From NCBI GenBank assembly GCA_016841365.1, contig JAENZI010000006.1:121398-185397 (forward strand): 64,000 nucleotides of DNA. Direction: 5' to 3'. The notes under the pieces were generated by a model. That model saw nothing but the letters and a program-made list of their open reading frames with translations, ran no database searches and had not been told where the DNA came from. This DNA is from Anaerolineaceae bacterium. Lineage in GTDB: Bacteria > Chloroflexota > Anaerolineae > Anaerolineales > Anaerolineaceae. The position numbers and the translations under genes were made by a program. Below are positions 52,235 through 61,610 of this stretch, in pieces (the first letter of the stretch is position 1; the number at the start of each line of letters is the position of its first letter).

Positions 52235-53197
52235 ATGCCTAATAACGAGACACCTGAATTTAAAATCGGAAACCTACCCATCTATGGCGACTTAATCTTA
52301 GCGCCGATGGATGGCATCACGGATAAACCCTTTCGCTCTTTGTGCCGCAAGCTCGGGTCTGCCATCAGCGTGACTGAATTCATCAACGCTTTGGATGTGC
52401 TCACTCATCATCACCGCTACCATCACCGTCTGGCATTTGATCCCGCGCAACGTCCTCTCAGCCTTCAATTCTTGGGGGATCATGCAGAGCAAATCCTTGA
52501 TGCCGCCTGGCAAATCGTACCAAAAATCCAACCTGACATAATCGATATCAACCTGGGATGTCAATCCAAAAACGTCACCTCCCGTGGGGCTGGCGCAGCT
52601 CTGCTGAAGACCCCAGAGAAGATCGCAAAAATCTTTCGTTTAATGACCGATGCCTTCGACCAGCCGATCACGGGCAAAATCCGCCTGGGTTGGAATGATG
52701 ACAATCTGAATTACTTACATGTGGCAAAGATCATTCAAGATAACGGCGGTGCGATGGTCGCTGTGCATGGGCGAACCCGCCGGCAAGCTTACCGCGGCGA
52801 TGCCCGCTGGGCGCCTATTCGGGAAGTCAAACAAGCGCTTACCATCCCGGTGATTGGGAATGGGGATGTGCGAACCGTCGCAGATATTGAACGCATTAAA
52901 GCACAGACTGGCTGTGACGGGGTGATGATCGGACGCGCTGCCGTGGGCAATCCATGGATATTCAGCCGCCTTGATCGAGAACAAGTGCCACCCGAACTGG
53001 TGCATCAAACCATCATCCAGCACTTCAAACAGATGCTCGAATTTTACGGCGAACGTGGTGTGATCACATTTCGCAAATATCTTAAAGCCTATCTCAAACC
53101 CTATGCGCTGCCGCGTGAAACGCTCCTTGAGCTGCTCAAGAGCAAAGAACCAGAATTTGTCCGCAGCCGTGTAGCAGACATCTTAACCCCTCAATAA
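52235..53197 (+). CDS. dus: tRNA-dihydrouridine synthase
   Basis: A 320-residue FMN-dependent enzyme that reduces uridine to dihydrouridine in tRNA. The TIM-barrel starts LILAPMDGITDKPFRSLCR, the catalytic cysteine is in INLGCQSKNVTSRGAGAALL (the usual GCP is GCQ here), and the FMN phosphate site is GNGDVRTVADI. The helical C-terminal domain is complete. It is most like DusB. It lies six bases after queG, so both modifications share one mRNA. Confidence 0.93.
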   Translation: MPNNETPEFKIGNLPIYGDLILAPMDGITDKPFRSLCRKLGSAISVTEFINALDVLTHHHRYHHRLAFDPAQRPLSLQFLGDHAEQILDAAWQIVPKIQPDIIDINLGCQSKNVTSRGAGAALLKTPEKIAKIFRLMTDAFDQPITGKIRLGWNDDNLNYLHVAKIIQDNGGAMVAVHGRTRRQAYRGDARWAPIREVKQALTIPVIGNGDVRTVADIERIKAQTGCDGVMIGRAAVGNPWIFSRLDREQVPPELVHQTIIQHFKQMLEFYGERGVITFRKYLKAYLKPYALPRETLLELLKSKEPEFVRSRVADILTPQ

Positions 53198-53306
53198 TTG
53201 AAAAGCCAAAAACATCAACCGCTATAAGGGCAGAAAAACCAGCTTGTGAAGCCTGTCTTAACCCACAAACCTCAGGATAACTTTTTCACGAGACTATCTG
53301 CCCCAG

Positions 53307-53334
53307 TTGCTTAATTAATCGCGTCTGGTATAAT
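53307..53334 (+). promoter_or_regulatory. Promoter of rpsO-pnp
   Basis: TTGCTT and an extended -10 (TGG-TATAAT) with a 16-base spacer, about 85 bases before rpsO. Confidence 0.6.
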
Positions 53335-53420
53335 TTTTAACAGTGACTGGTCCTGTTCCTGGTTTCGGCTGGGGGCACGGAGACCTGCAAAAAAATCAAA
53401 ATACAAGGAGTAGCAGTGTC

Positions 53421-53693
53421 ATGGCTTTAGACAAAGAAAGCAAACAAGAGATCATCGAAGAATACAAACGACATGGTGACGACACAGGGTCACCGGAGGT
53501 TCAAATCGCGATTCTTTCCAAACGGATTACAGAATTGACCGATCACCTCCGTGTAAACAAGCACGATGAAAGTTCACGCCGCGGGTTGCTCAAACTTGTT
53601 GGGCGCCGCCGCCGTTTACTTTCCTATCTGCGCCGAAAAGACTATCAGAGTTACCTGGCGCTTACCGAAAAACTCAAGATTCGCAAAAAATAA
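53421..53693 (+). CDS. rpsO: 30S ribosomal protein S15
   Basis: A 90-residue ribosomal protein. The 16S rRNA-binding helices are diagnostic: [19 protein letters not shown] and [21 protein letters not shown]. It binds the three-way junction of 16S rRNA, and in several bacteria its own leader. AGGAG supports ATG 53421, although a longer frame exists. It is followed by pnp, the classic rpsO-pnp order. Confidence 0.98.
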   Translation: MALDKESKQEIIEEYKRHGDDTGSPEVQIAILSKRITELTDHLRVNKHDESSRRGLLKLVGRRRRLLSYLRRKDYQSYLALTEKLKIRKK

Positions 53694-53825
53694 TATTTTT
53701 GTACTTGAATTCGTTCGTAATTAAACCGCAGATCAAACTGATTGCAGAGCCTAACTGGCGTCTTAAAGTGACTCCGCACCGCTTTTTTCTGCGGTAGTAT
53801 TATTTAAGCACATTTATTCCGCCGG

Positions 53826-53879
53826 TCGGGAATTGAAAATTGCTGAGGATTGGCACCTCACCGGTTTTCAGTCCCTGAC
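53826..53879 (+). promoter_or_regulatory. Structured leader before pnp
   Basis: A long imperfect hairpin forms from TCGGGA-TTGAAAA and TTTTCAG-TCCC, with GAGG/CCTC at the tip. An alternative pairing (CCGGT 53822-53826 with ACCGG 53860-53864) would exclude it. In E. coli, PNPase and RNase III control pnp through such a hairpin; the same here is inference. Another small hairpin, CCGCA/TGCGG, lies at about 53774-53796. Confidence 0.45.
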
Positions 53880-53912
53880 TGGGCGGGCAATTAGACGAAG
53901 GGATACTTTAAC

Positions 53913-56105
53913 ATGCAACAAAATGCAAAGATTTACCGAACAAAACTCGGTGATAAGGATATTATCATCGAAACCGGCAAGCTGGCTGGACAAGCTGGCG
54001 GTGCCGTAACCATCCGACAGGGAGACAGCCTGATCTTCTCTGCAGCCACCATGGGTGGTGTGCGTGAAGGGCTGGATTTCTTCCCGTTGACCGTTGATTA
54101 TGAAGAACGTATGTATGCCGGCGGTCGCATCCCCGGTTCGTTCTTCCGGCGTGAGGGCCGCCCCCGCGGCGAAGCAGTGCTTACCGCCCGTATGGCAGAC
54201 CGCCCTATCCGCCCCCTGTTCCCAGATGGCATGCGCAATGAAGTACAGGTGATGCTCATGTCCTTCTCTGCCGATACAGAAAACCCGCTGGATATCTTGG
54301 CCATCAATGGCGCTTCCGCTGCATTGATGATCTCGGATATTCCCTGGGCTGGCCCAATCGGCGCAGTCCGCATTGGCTATCTAAACGACGAATTGATCGT
54401 CAACCCCACCTTCAGCGAGATGGAAGAATCCAAGCTGGATCTGATCGTGGCTGGCACAAAAGAAGCCATCGCCATGGTTGAGGCCGGCGCTGATGAGGTT
54501 TCAGAAGAGGTTATGGTTCAGGCGCTTGAGCTCGCCCATAAATCCATTCAACCGATTATCGAACTCCAGGAGCAAATGGCTCGCGAGATCGGCAAAGAAA
54601 AACGAGAAGTGGAACGTGTCGTCACGGAAACAAGCCTGATTGACCAGGTGCATGCCGCCATCAAAGACCGCATGCTCGAAATCCTCAACAAACCCTATAC
54701 CAAAGAAAACCTGTATGGCGGCATCAGTGAACTCAAAGACGCCATCATCGACGAGATGACCGCTGGTAAAGTGGACGAACTGAGTGAATCAGAACTCAAA
54801 TCGCTTAAAAAAGAAGTTGGCAACGCCTTTGAAGAGGCTGAAAAAACCATCATCCGCGAGCGCATTCTGAATGAACGCAAACGCCCAGACGGCCGTACGC
54901 CTGATCAAATCCGTGATATTTGGTGCGAGATCAACATCAGCCCCCGTGCACACGGCTCAGGCCTGTTCACACGCGGTGAGACGCAAGTCCTCACCCTGGC
55001 CACCCTCGGTACCCCCCGGGATGCCAAAGAATTGGACAATCTGATCCCCACGGAGCAGAAAAAGCGCTATATGCATCACTACAACTTCCCGCCATTCTGC
55101 ACCGGTGAAACCGGCCGGATTTATACCTCCCGCCGAGAAATCGGTCATGGTATGCTGGCTGAACGCGCACTTGAGCCCATGCTCCCGGCCGAAAAAGATT
55201 TCCCATACACCCTGCGTTTGGTTTCTGAGGTGATGTCCTCCAACGGCTCATCCTCCATGGCCTCCACCTGCGGCTCAACGCTCGCATTGATGGACACCGG
55301 TGTGCCGATCAAGCGCCCCGTTTCTGGTGTGGCAATGGGCATGGTCAAAGAGAACGAAAATTATGTCATCCTGACCGACATCCTCGGCATGGAAGACCAC
55401 CTTGGCGACCTTGACTTCAAAGTCACCGGGACAACCGAGGGCATTACAGCCTTGCAGATGGACATCAAAATTGGCGGTATCACCACCGAGATCATGTCAG
55501 AAGCCCTTGAACAGGCACGACATGCCCGGCTGCACATTCTGGATATCATGCTTCAAACCATCGATAAACCCCGTGCAGACATCAAAGATCACGCCCCCCG
55601 CATTGAAATCATCAAGGTGCCCGTAGAAAAAATCGGCGCAGTGATCGGTAAAGGCGGAGAAACCATCCGCGATATTCAGGAAGAAACCGGCACTCGCATC
55701 GAAATTGAAGATGACGGCACGATATTCATCTCATCGACCACTGGCGAAGGCTACAAAGCTGCCCGTGAGCGCATTGAACGCCTGACAGAAGAAGTTGAAG
55801 TTGGGCGCATCTACACCGGGAAAGTCGTACGGACAACAGACTTCGGCGCTTTCGTCGAAATTTTGCCCGGCACAGACGGCCTGGTGCACATCTCGCAGCT
55901 GGATACCAGCCACGTGAAGAGCGTTACGGATGTGGTCAATGTCGGCGACGAAATCACCGTGATGGTCACCAATGTCGATAATCAGGGACGTGTCCGCCTT
56001 TCCCGCCAGGCACTACTTGAGGGTTGGACCCTCGAAGAAGCCCAGGCACAGGATAGCGGCGGAAAGAAGAGCTCCGGCGGCGGCAATCGAGGCCGAAGGC
56101 GCTAA
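53913..56105 (+). CDS. pnp: Polyribonucleotide nucleotidyltransferase (PNPase)
   Basis: A 730-residue exoribonuclease. It has two RNase PH domains (about 1-150 and 330-545), an intervening helical domain, a KH domain (around [17 protein letters not shown]) and an S1 domain (from [20 protein letters not shown]). FRREGRP and the phosphate-binding [14 protein letters not shown] segment are typical. It degrades RNA 3'-to-5' using phosphate and can polymerise in reverse. It follows rpsO after a 219-base leader with alternative hairpins. Confidence 0.98.
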   Translation: MQQNAKIYRTKLGDKDIIIETGKLAGQAGGAVTIRQGDSLIFSAATMGGVREGLDFFPLTVDYEERMYAGGRIPGSFFRREGRPRGEAVLTARMADRPIRPLFPDGMRNEVQVMLMSFSADTENPLDILAINGASAALMISDIPWAGPIGAVRIGYLNDELIVNPTFSEMEESKLDLIVAGTKEAIAMVEAGADEVSEEVMVQALELAHKSIQPIIELQEQMAREIGKEKREVERVVTETSLIDQVHAAIKDRMLEILNKPYTKENLYGGISELKDAIIDEMTAGKVDELSESELKSLKKEVGNAFEEAEKTIIRERILNERKRPDGRTPDQIRDIWCEINISPRAHGSGLFTRGETQVLTLATLGTPRDAKELDNLIPTEQKKRYMHHYNFPPFCTGETGRIYTSRREIGHGMLAERALEPMLPAEKDFPYTLRLVSEVMSSNGSSSMASTCGSTLALMDTGVPIKRPVSGVAMGMVKENENYVILTDILGMEDHLGDLDFKVTGTTEGITALQMDIKIGGITTEIMSEALEQARHARLHILDIMLQTIDKPRADIKDHAPRIEIIKVPVEKIGAVIGKGGETIRDIQEETGTRIEIEDDGTIFISSTTGEGYKAARERIERLTEEVEVGRIYTGKVVRTTDFGAFVEILPGTDGLVHISQLDTSHVKSVTDVVNVGDEITVMVTNVDNQGRVRLSRQALLEGWTLEEAQAQDSGGKKSSGGGNRGRRR

Positions 56106-56130
56106 TACCCTTTTGATCAATGAGAAATTG

Positions 56131-56163
56131 AAACTGCCCTGGAATCATCAGGGCAGTTTTTTT
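56131..56163 (+). terminator. Terminator of pnp
   Basis: An 11-bp stem (AAACTGCCCTG / CAGGGCAGTTT) and a T-run. Confidence 0.88.
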
Positions 56164-56255
56164 GATTCTCTAATCCATTGATCGCGCAATTGTTTGTCAG
56201 TGGGGCAATTATATAAATTCTTTTCCGAAATAATGCCGAATAGCATTGAAGATAT

Positions 56256-56990
56256 TTATTTCTTTCGGCCTTTACCCCGCCGCAACTTCTGATAGGCCTT
56301 ATCCAGTTCAGCCAATATCTGATCTTCGCGTTTTGCGACATAAGCCAGGATGGTGATCTCATCCCCCATCGTCGCCTTGCCGGCAACTTCCATCCGCTTA
56401 CGATCCTGTCCCCGAATCTTTGTCAGGGAATGCACCATGCCCTGCACCTGGATCAGGTCAGACTTAGAATCGAGCTTGAAAGCAAGATGCACCGCATCCA
56501 GCCGGTTGAACGGGGCATCTTCCGGGACAGATACCGCTACATGGATCTGGTTTTCTTCCAATACAGCGATTTCGATCATTTTAACGGTCAGGTCTTCCAT
56601 ATTATCTGCGCTGATTTCTACCCTCACTGATTTTTCAGGGGCGACCCACGAATTCAATAGATCCGGCGTGATGCTTTTAGGGATTTTCAACCTCTTCAAC
56701 ATCACGACCTGGTTGGTGTAATCAATGGATACTGGATATGCTCGGACCAGCGACGGCAAAGTTTTGCTCTCTATGTAGGTGCGCCGTTCCTCTTTGATAC
56801 ACACCGCCTGGTATGGATGGACGATCAACCCGACATAGGCAGGATGGATCATCGCAACCTCTGCTTCAAATGTGATGGGCACACCCTGGTAGGTGTTATA
56901 CAGCATCACAGGCCGCTGCTCGTTGAGATGTGCTCTGAGATGCGAAAGGATCATTTCTGTGCTGACCTCATCTGCAGTTTGTTTTGCCAT
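56256..56990 (-). CDS. Hypothetical protein, possibly PilZ/YcgR-like
   Basis: A 244-residue cytoplasmic protein rich in beta strands. The N-terminal half (RPVMLYNTYQGVPITFEAEV) resembles the YcgR-like/PilZN domain that precedes c-di-GMP-binding PilZ domains, and the C-terminal half resembles a PilZ beta barrel. The R-x-x-x-R motif needed to bind c-di-GMP is not convincing (the nearest is QDRKRMEV), so binding is doubtful. The C-terminus is very basic (KLRRGKGRKK). GGAAGTGAG precedes the ATG. It may be a degenerate PilZ protein or unrelated. Confidence 0.55.
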   Translation of the reverse strand: MAKQTADEVSTEMILSHLRAHLNEQRPVMLYNTYQGVPITFEAEVAMIHPAYVGLIVHPYQAVCIKEERRTYIESKTLPSLVRAYPVSIDYTNQVVMLKRLKIPKSITPDLLNSWVAPEKSVRVEISADNMEDLTVKMIEIAVLEENQIHVAVSVPEDAPFNRLDAVHLAFKLDSKSDLIQVQGMVHSLTKIRGQDRKRMEVAGKATMGDEITILAYVAKREDQILAELDKAYQKLRRGKGRKK

Positions 56991-57018
56991 ATCTCACTTC
57001 CTTTCACACCCTCAGGGC

Positions 57019-58569
57019 TTACCCTTTAGGACTGGTAGGCAACTTGGGCATTTCTGGCCCAGGTATACCCAATCGGTCAGCCAGCGCAGCGCTCAGAGCG
57101 GTTCGATCATCCCAGCCGTATTCCACATGTCCAAAACACATCGACTGTTCATGACCCTTACCGCACAGGATCACCAGATCACCCGGTTCAGCTCGTGCCA
57201 CCGCCATCCGAATCGCCGTGCCTCGGTCAGGTTCCAGCCAAAAATCACGATTCTGCTCGCCGCCACTCCGTTGTGCACCCTGCGCCATATCCGCCAAGAT
57301 CCCATCCAGCGATTCCGTGCGGGGGTCTTCGGCAGTCAGGATGATTTCGTCCGCTAATTTCACAGCGATCTCAGGCATCAACATCCGTTTTTCAACATCA
57401 CGCAAGCCCGCTGAGCCAAACACCGCAATGACCTTCCCATCCGTTAACTCCCGTGCGGTGGTCAATGCCTGCCTGATTGCGTTGGGTGTGTGGGCGAAAT
57501 CAACGATGGCCAAAAAATCCTGCCCGAGGTCAATCCGTTCCATCCTGCCGGGTACAGTCGGTACCGATTCAAAAGCGCGCTGCACATCAGCAATGGACAC
57601 ACCCAACCCGCCCGCCGTCAATCCAACCGCGGCCAGGCTGTTATACACATTGTAGCGCCCAATCAGGGGTGTGCGGATCAAGAAAGCATCTCCCAAACCG
57701 TGCACCACAAACCGCAATTCGCTAGGTGTATTTTCCACCTCATCTGCCCAAACATCGCCACCAGTAGCAAGGCTATACGAAAGCTCCTGTGCAGGCGTGA
57801 TCGAATGCAAATAGGCATAGGATTCATCGTCTTTGTTCAAAACCGCCAGTTTTTCGACATATTTTGTGCTATTGGGATTTACAACAAGCGCCTCAATCAA
57901 CTTGCCTTTCGCCTGCAGATATCCCTCATAAGTGCGGTGATAGTCAAGGTGTTCATGGGTCACATTGGTGACGGCTGCCAGGTCATAATCTACACCCGCT
58001 ACACGTTTTTGCGCCAGTCCGTGAGAGGTCGTCTCCAGGACGACATGGGTCAGCCCGGCATCGCGCATTTGCGCCAGGTAGCGCTGAATATCGGGCGCTT
58101 CAGGTGTGGTTACATGAAAACCAGTGTCGAGCATCTCATCCCCGATCACGGCATTCACCGTTGAGATCATCCCTACCTGAAACCCAGCTGTTTTGAGGAT
58201 GTGAAAAACAAGGTTGGTGGTGGTCGTTTTTCCATCTGTCCCTGTCACACCAATCACGACCAAATCCCGTGAGGGATGACCGTAAAAAGCTGAGGAAAAT
58301 TTTGCCAGCGCCAGCCGGTCATCGCCTTTGATGTGAACATAGGGCACAGGCAATGAAATCGGCGCACGTGTGCCGATCACAGCAGATGCGCCCTGCTCAA
58401 CGGCTGTCATCACAAATTGATGTCCATCAAAATTCTCACCGACCAGCGCAAAGAAGATATCCCCGGGTTTGACATTGCGTGAATCCCACGAAATGCCTGA
58501 GATTTCAGTATCCTGATAGCGATTAACCACCAGATCAGACATCTCAGCCAGGCAATCTTTTAGCAGCAT
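57019..58569 (-). CDS. murE: UDP-N-acetylmuramoyl-tripeptide synthetase (MurE)
   Basis: A 516-residue Mur ligase that adds the third residue to the peptidoglycan stem peptide. The N-terminal UDP-binding domain has ISWDSRNVKPGDIFFALVG, the ATP site is VTGTDGKTTTTNL, the substrate region VTNVTHEHLDYH, and the carbamylated lysine lies in YLQAKGKLIEAL. The specificity loop reads TAEDPRTE where meso-diaminopimelate enzymes have DNPR; the asparagine is replaced by aspartate, so the third residue may not be diaminopimelate. Start chosen at ATG 58569 by comparison with family N-termini. There is no mur cluster next to it. Confidence 0.93.
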   Translation of the reverse strand: MLLKDCLAEMSDLVVNRYQDTEISGISWDSRNVKPGDIFFALVGENFDGHQFVMTAVEQGASAVIGTRAPISLPVPYVHIKGDDRLALAKFSSAFYGHPSRDLVVIGVTGTDGKTTTTNLVFHILKTAGFQVGMISTVNAVIGDEMLDTGFHVTTPEAPDIQRYLAQMRDAGLTHVVLETTSHGLAQKRVAGVDYDLAAVTNVTHEHLDYHRTYEGYLQAKGKLIEALVVNPNSTKYVEKLAVLNKDDESYAYLHSITPAQELSYSLATGGDVWADEVENTPSELRFVVHGLGDAFLIRTPLIGRYNVYNSLAAVGLTAGGLGVSIADVQRAFESVPTVPGRMERIDLGQDFLAIVDFAHTPNAIRQALTTARELTDGKVIAVFGSAGLRDVEKRMLMPEIAVKLADEIILTAEDPRTESLDGILADMAQGAQRSGGEQNRDFWLEPDRGTAIRMAVARAEPGDLVILCGKGHEQSMCFGHVEYGWDDRTALSAALADRLGIPGPEMPKLPTSPKG

Positions 58570-58759
58570 TTTTCGATTTGAGGACAAAAGGAAGACCTTA
58601 CCTTTCAAGAGTTCAAAACAATCTTACTGATATGATACTATAACCTGAACCCGTGATTCAAACAAGTAAAATTTTTAAATCCCCCACTTTTTGCGTTATG
58701 TCAAGAATCACCCAAATTTAATTGCCAATAATTGGGTAAATTTTTAAATCTAAAACACC

Positions 58760-59092
58760 CTATTCTTCCAATTCACCCGGTCGTGTTCCGCTGCCATCTA
58801 CAGGTTTTGCCTCGGCATCAATAATCCGATCAGCCTCCGGCTTATGTGAGCGTTTCAGCGTCCGGCGAACCATCAGATATACCGCCCCCATCGTCAATGG
58901 CAGGCTGGCTGCCAGCAGGATCAAGGTCCAGCGCGGGAATATGCCCTGTCTGACATCGAGCAAAAAACCGACCGCCAGCGCGGTGCCGGCTAATAATAAG
59001 GTGAGACAGCCAGCCTTCAGGGTCACAAAACCCATCCGACGGGCATTTCGCATCGGTGATTCTGTTCGTTGAGGGTCATTCGGATTATTCAT
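58760..59092 (-). CDS. Small two-helix membrane protein, possibly AtpZ/AtpI-like
   Basis: A 110-residue protein with two membrane segments (about 25-45 and 55-75) joined by a short turn, and charged tails. LDVRQGIFPRWTLIL loosely resembles the second half of the AtpZ/AtpI family that sits before F-type ATP synthase operons, but no ATPase genes are in this window. GGGCAACGATCT contains a weak Shine-Dalgarno. Function is unknown. Confidence 0.5.
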   Translation of the reverse strand: MNNPNDPQRTESPMRNARRMGFVTLKAGCLTLLLAGTALAVGFLLDVRQGIFPRWTLILLAASLPLTMGAVYLMVRRTLKRSHKPEADRIIDAEAKPVDGSGTRPGELEE

Positions 59093-59164
59093 AGATCGTT
59101 GCCCTTCTCAATCAAAATTATAAAGTAACAACTCATCAATATTGTAGTCGTATAGAATTAAATT

Positions 59165-59779
59165 CTACCGCGCCTGTAAGAATCTGCCCCACAGAAAGAA
59201 AACGCCCCACAATGCCAATCCGACAAAACCAAACCACAACGCCAACCCTGACCCTGCACCCCACAAGTCGATGACACGAATATCTATATCAACAACAGCC
59301 ACAGGGATAGGCACCACTTCGTTGTTTGCCTCATCATAAAACCCAAATGAGACCAGCACCTTGGCGTCAAATTCGCCCTGCTGGGAGGCGTTGACAGACC
59401 GGATGACAGTCAGATCTGAATCGGGTGCAATGTTATACTGGGTGCGCCCTGCAGGTTCTATCTGCAGATTTTTTGCTGCCATCTCAATCATCACAATCTG
59501 CACAGCTTGCACCTCAGGCTGAATATCAGGCTCTGCCGTTGGGGTCAGAAACACATGGATTGAACCGCTGTCTCCCAGTCGAAACCAGCGCGGCCACGAA
59601 ATGCTCAGCGCATAATCAGCCAGGCTGGCATAGCCAGCGCCCGTCGGTGCACCAGGCAGCACCCCTTCAGGGATGGTGAATTGCACAGCATCCGTGGAAG
59701 AAGGCCAAACTGCCCAACCGATGTGAAACAACCCAATCCCAAAAAAGACCAGGCTCAACCCGATCAGGAACTTGCTCAC
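59165..59779 (-). CDS. Membrane protein with external beta domain
   Basis: A 204-residue protein with one N-terminal and one C-terminal membrane segment (about 5-25 and 175-198) and an external, beta-rich region between them containing ADYALSISWPRWFRLGDSG. Its start is uncertain: GTG 59779, eight bases after the stop of the small upstream gene, is preferred; longer forms overlap it. It belongs to a three-gene unit with the lactate permease. I do not recognise the family. Confidence 0.6.
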   Translation of the reverse strand: MSKFLIGLSLVFFGIGLFHIGWAVWPSSTDAVQFTIPEGVLPGAPTGAGYASLADYALSISWPRWFRLGDSGSIHVFLTPTAEPDIQPEVQAVQIVMIEMAAKNLQIEPAGRTQYNIAPDSDLTVIRSVNASQQGEFDAKVLVSFGFYDEANNEVVPIPVAVVDIDIRVIDLWGAGSGLALWFGFVGLALWGVFFLWGRFLQAR

Positions 59780-59787
59780 CCCGGGCT

Positions 59788-59964
59788 TTACTTCAGCCAC
59801 ACCAAAACACCCATGCTCGCCACAAATAACAGCGCGAACGCCCATGCGCCAAACGTGCTGCCGCGAGATTGCGCAAAGTAGATGGCAAAGGGCAGGATGA
59901 TGTGAAGCCCAAAAAGCACCACCTTGAACTTGAGATTGTCAGCTTTTCTCTTTTTAATCAACAT
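59788..59964 (-). CDS. 58-residue membrane protein
   Basis: A small protein with a basic N-terminus (MLIKKRKADNLKFK) and two hydrophobic segments. GGAGA precedes the ATG at 59964. It lies 10 bases after the L-lactate permease stop and eight bases before the next gene, so the three are one operon. Function is unknown. Confidence 0.65.
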   Translation of the reverse strand: MLIKKRKADNLKFKVVLFGLHIILPFAIYFAQSRGSTFGAWAFALLFVASMGVLVWLK

Positions 59965-59974
59965 ACACTGTCTC

Positions 59975-61555
59975 CTATGATGCCATATGAATGATGAAAG
60001 CCACAAGCGCCACTGAACCGATGGTGATCAGTCCATAGCCCAGCAATTTGCGCATCACCCGGCCCTCTTCGCCAGAAAGCCCAACGGTGCTGCACCCCAC
60101 AATCACCTTGGCTGGCGCCAGCACGCTGCCTAAAGAGGCACCTGCAGTTTGTGCCGCCAAAATCAAGGGCACACTCAGATTTAGCAATTGTGCTGAGTTC
60201 TGCTGCAATACCGCAAACAACACATTGGAATTTGTGTTGCTGCCGGTGATGAAGGCGCCTAAGGCGCCAATGAACGGCGCGATAATGGGGTAGAGATCCC
60301 GGCTAAAGGATGCACTCAGCCCCTCAGCCAGCAGGTAGGTCATTCCGCTGTGAAGCATAATCGATGCCACGCCCACCATCGCTAAAATACCCAAACTGGA
60401 ATTGACCCCGCTTTTGACAACCTGTTTGAAGATCCGCTTGAGCGCGCCAGGCGACAAGTAGCCGATCGACCGGTAGACGATCAACGAAATCAGGCAGGTA
60501 TAAAACAAAATTGCACCGGGATGCGCAAACAAATTGATCACCCTGCCGTTGCCTGCAGCCGTCACCCAGCCAAAACGGGTAACCACCTCAGGAAAGGCAA
60601 GAGTCAACTTAACCTGGCTGAGAAAATCTTCAATTGGTTTGATCAGGTTGACGCCAAATGCCAGCACAACCAGCAAACCGTATCCAAACAGAGACATCCA
60701 CAAATTGCGTGGTTTTCCCTCGGGCTCATCTTCCTCAATCGGGAGCGCTTCGATAGTATGTTGATTGCGATAACGCGGCAGGCGCACCATCAAGAAACCC
60801 ACGATCAGACCGACCACACCTGCACCGGTACTGCCCAACGTCCAGATCCCATTGGTGGCAAGCAAATACTGCACGGTGCCCATCACCAGGCTCAAGATAA
60901 ACACGGGGCCGATCGCTCGTTTCAGGCTCTTCCAACCATTGCCGATCACTGCCACCAGCAAACCGCTGGGGAAGGCAGAAATCCCCGTCAGCAGGGCAGA
61001 AAGCGGCGCCAGTTCCTCGCCTGAAAGACCCGTGACGGCGATCAGGGTTTGGAACGAAGTCGCCAGCGAGCCAAATGTGACCGCCCACCCATCGCCCATC
61101 GATGCCATGGCAACCGCCTGGATGGGAGTAAATCCCAATCCGACCAGCATCGGGGCACATACGGCAACCGGAACGCCAAAGCCGCCCATCCCTTGCAAAA
61201 AAGTGACCATCAGCCAGCCGATCAACAAAGATTGCATTACACGGTCTTCGGTCAAACCGGGCAGTGCCTTCCCGATCATACGGATCGCGCCGGCTTCTCG
61301 GGTGATATTGAACAATAGGAGTGCTGTCCAGATGATCAGCAGCACATCCAGGCTGAGCAACACCGCTTTCGTCTGGGCAACCGCCAACAAGTCAAACCCT
61401 GCGCCGAAGAACAACACCGCAATCAGCACCGCAGCAAACCAACCCATGCCGCCTGCCCGGCTGCCGCCCCAACGAAAAGCAAGCATCAACACAACCACCA
61501 CCACTAAGGGCAAAAGCGCCAGCAGCCAGTTCCAAATTGATAATGATAAATCCAT
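59975..61555 (-). CDS. lctP: L-lactate permease family protein
   Basis: A 526-residue transporter with about 13 membrane segments, matching the LctP/LldP family by the segments QGMGGFGVPVAVCAPMLVGLGF and ITGSNTNSNVLFAVLQQN, which carry the conserved glycine- and asparagine-rich signatures. It takes up lactate, and sometimes glycolate, with protons. The ATG at 61555 has AGAGGA upstream. No lactate dehydrogenase gene is adjacent, but two small membrane proteins are in the same operon. Confidence 0.9.
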   Translation of the reverse strand: MDLSLSIWNWLLALLPLVVVVVLMLAFRWGGSRAGGMGWFAAVLIAVLFFGAGFDLLAVAQTKAVLLSLDVLLIIWTALLLFNITREAGAIRMIGKALPGLTEDRVMQSLLIGWLMVTFLQGMGGFGVPVAVCAPMLVGLGFTPIQAVAMASMGDGWAVTFGSLATSFQTLIAVTGLSGEELAPLSALLTGISAFPSGLLVAVIGNGWKSLKRAIGPVFILSLVMGTVQYLLATNGIWTLGSTGAGVVGLIVGFLMVRLPRYRNQHTIEALPIEEDEPEGKPRNLWMSLFGYGLLVVLAFGVNLIKPIEDFLSQVKLTLAFPEVVTRFGWVTAAGNGRVINLFAHPGAILFYTCLISLIVYRSIGYLSPGALKRIFKQVVKSGVNSSLGILAMVGVASIMLHSGMTYLLAEGLSASFSRDLYPIIAPFIGALGAFITGSNTNSNVLFAVLQQNSAQLLNLSVPLILAAQTAGASLGSVLAPAKVIVGCSTVGLSGEEGRVMRKLLGYGLITIGSVALVAFIIHMAS

Positions 61556-61610
61556 TTTCAAAATCCTCTAATCGTCATTTTTCTGATAATTTCTGCGGTA
61601 AATTAGATTA

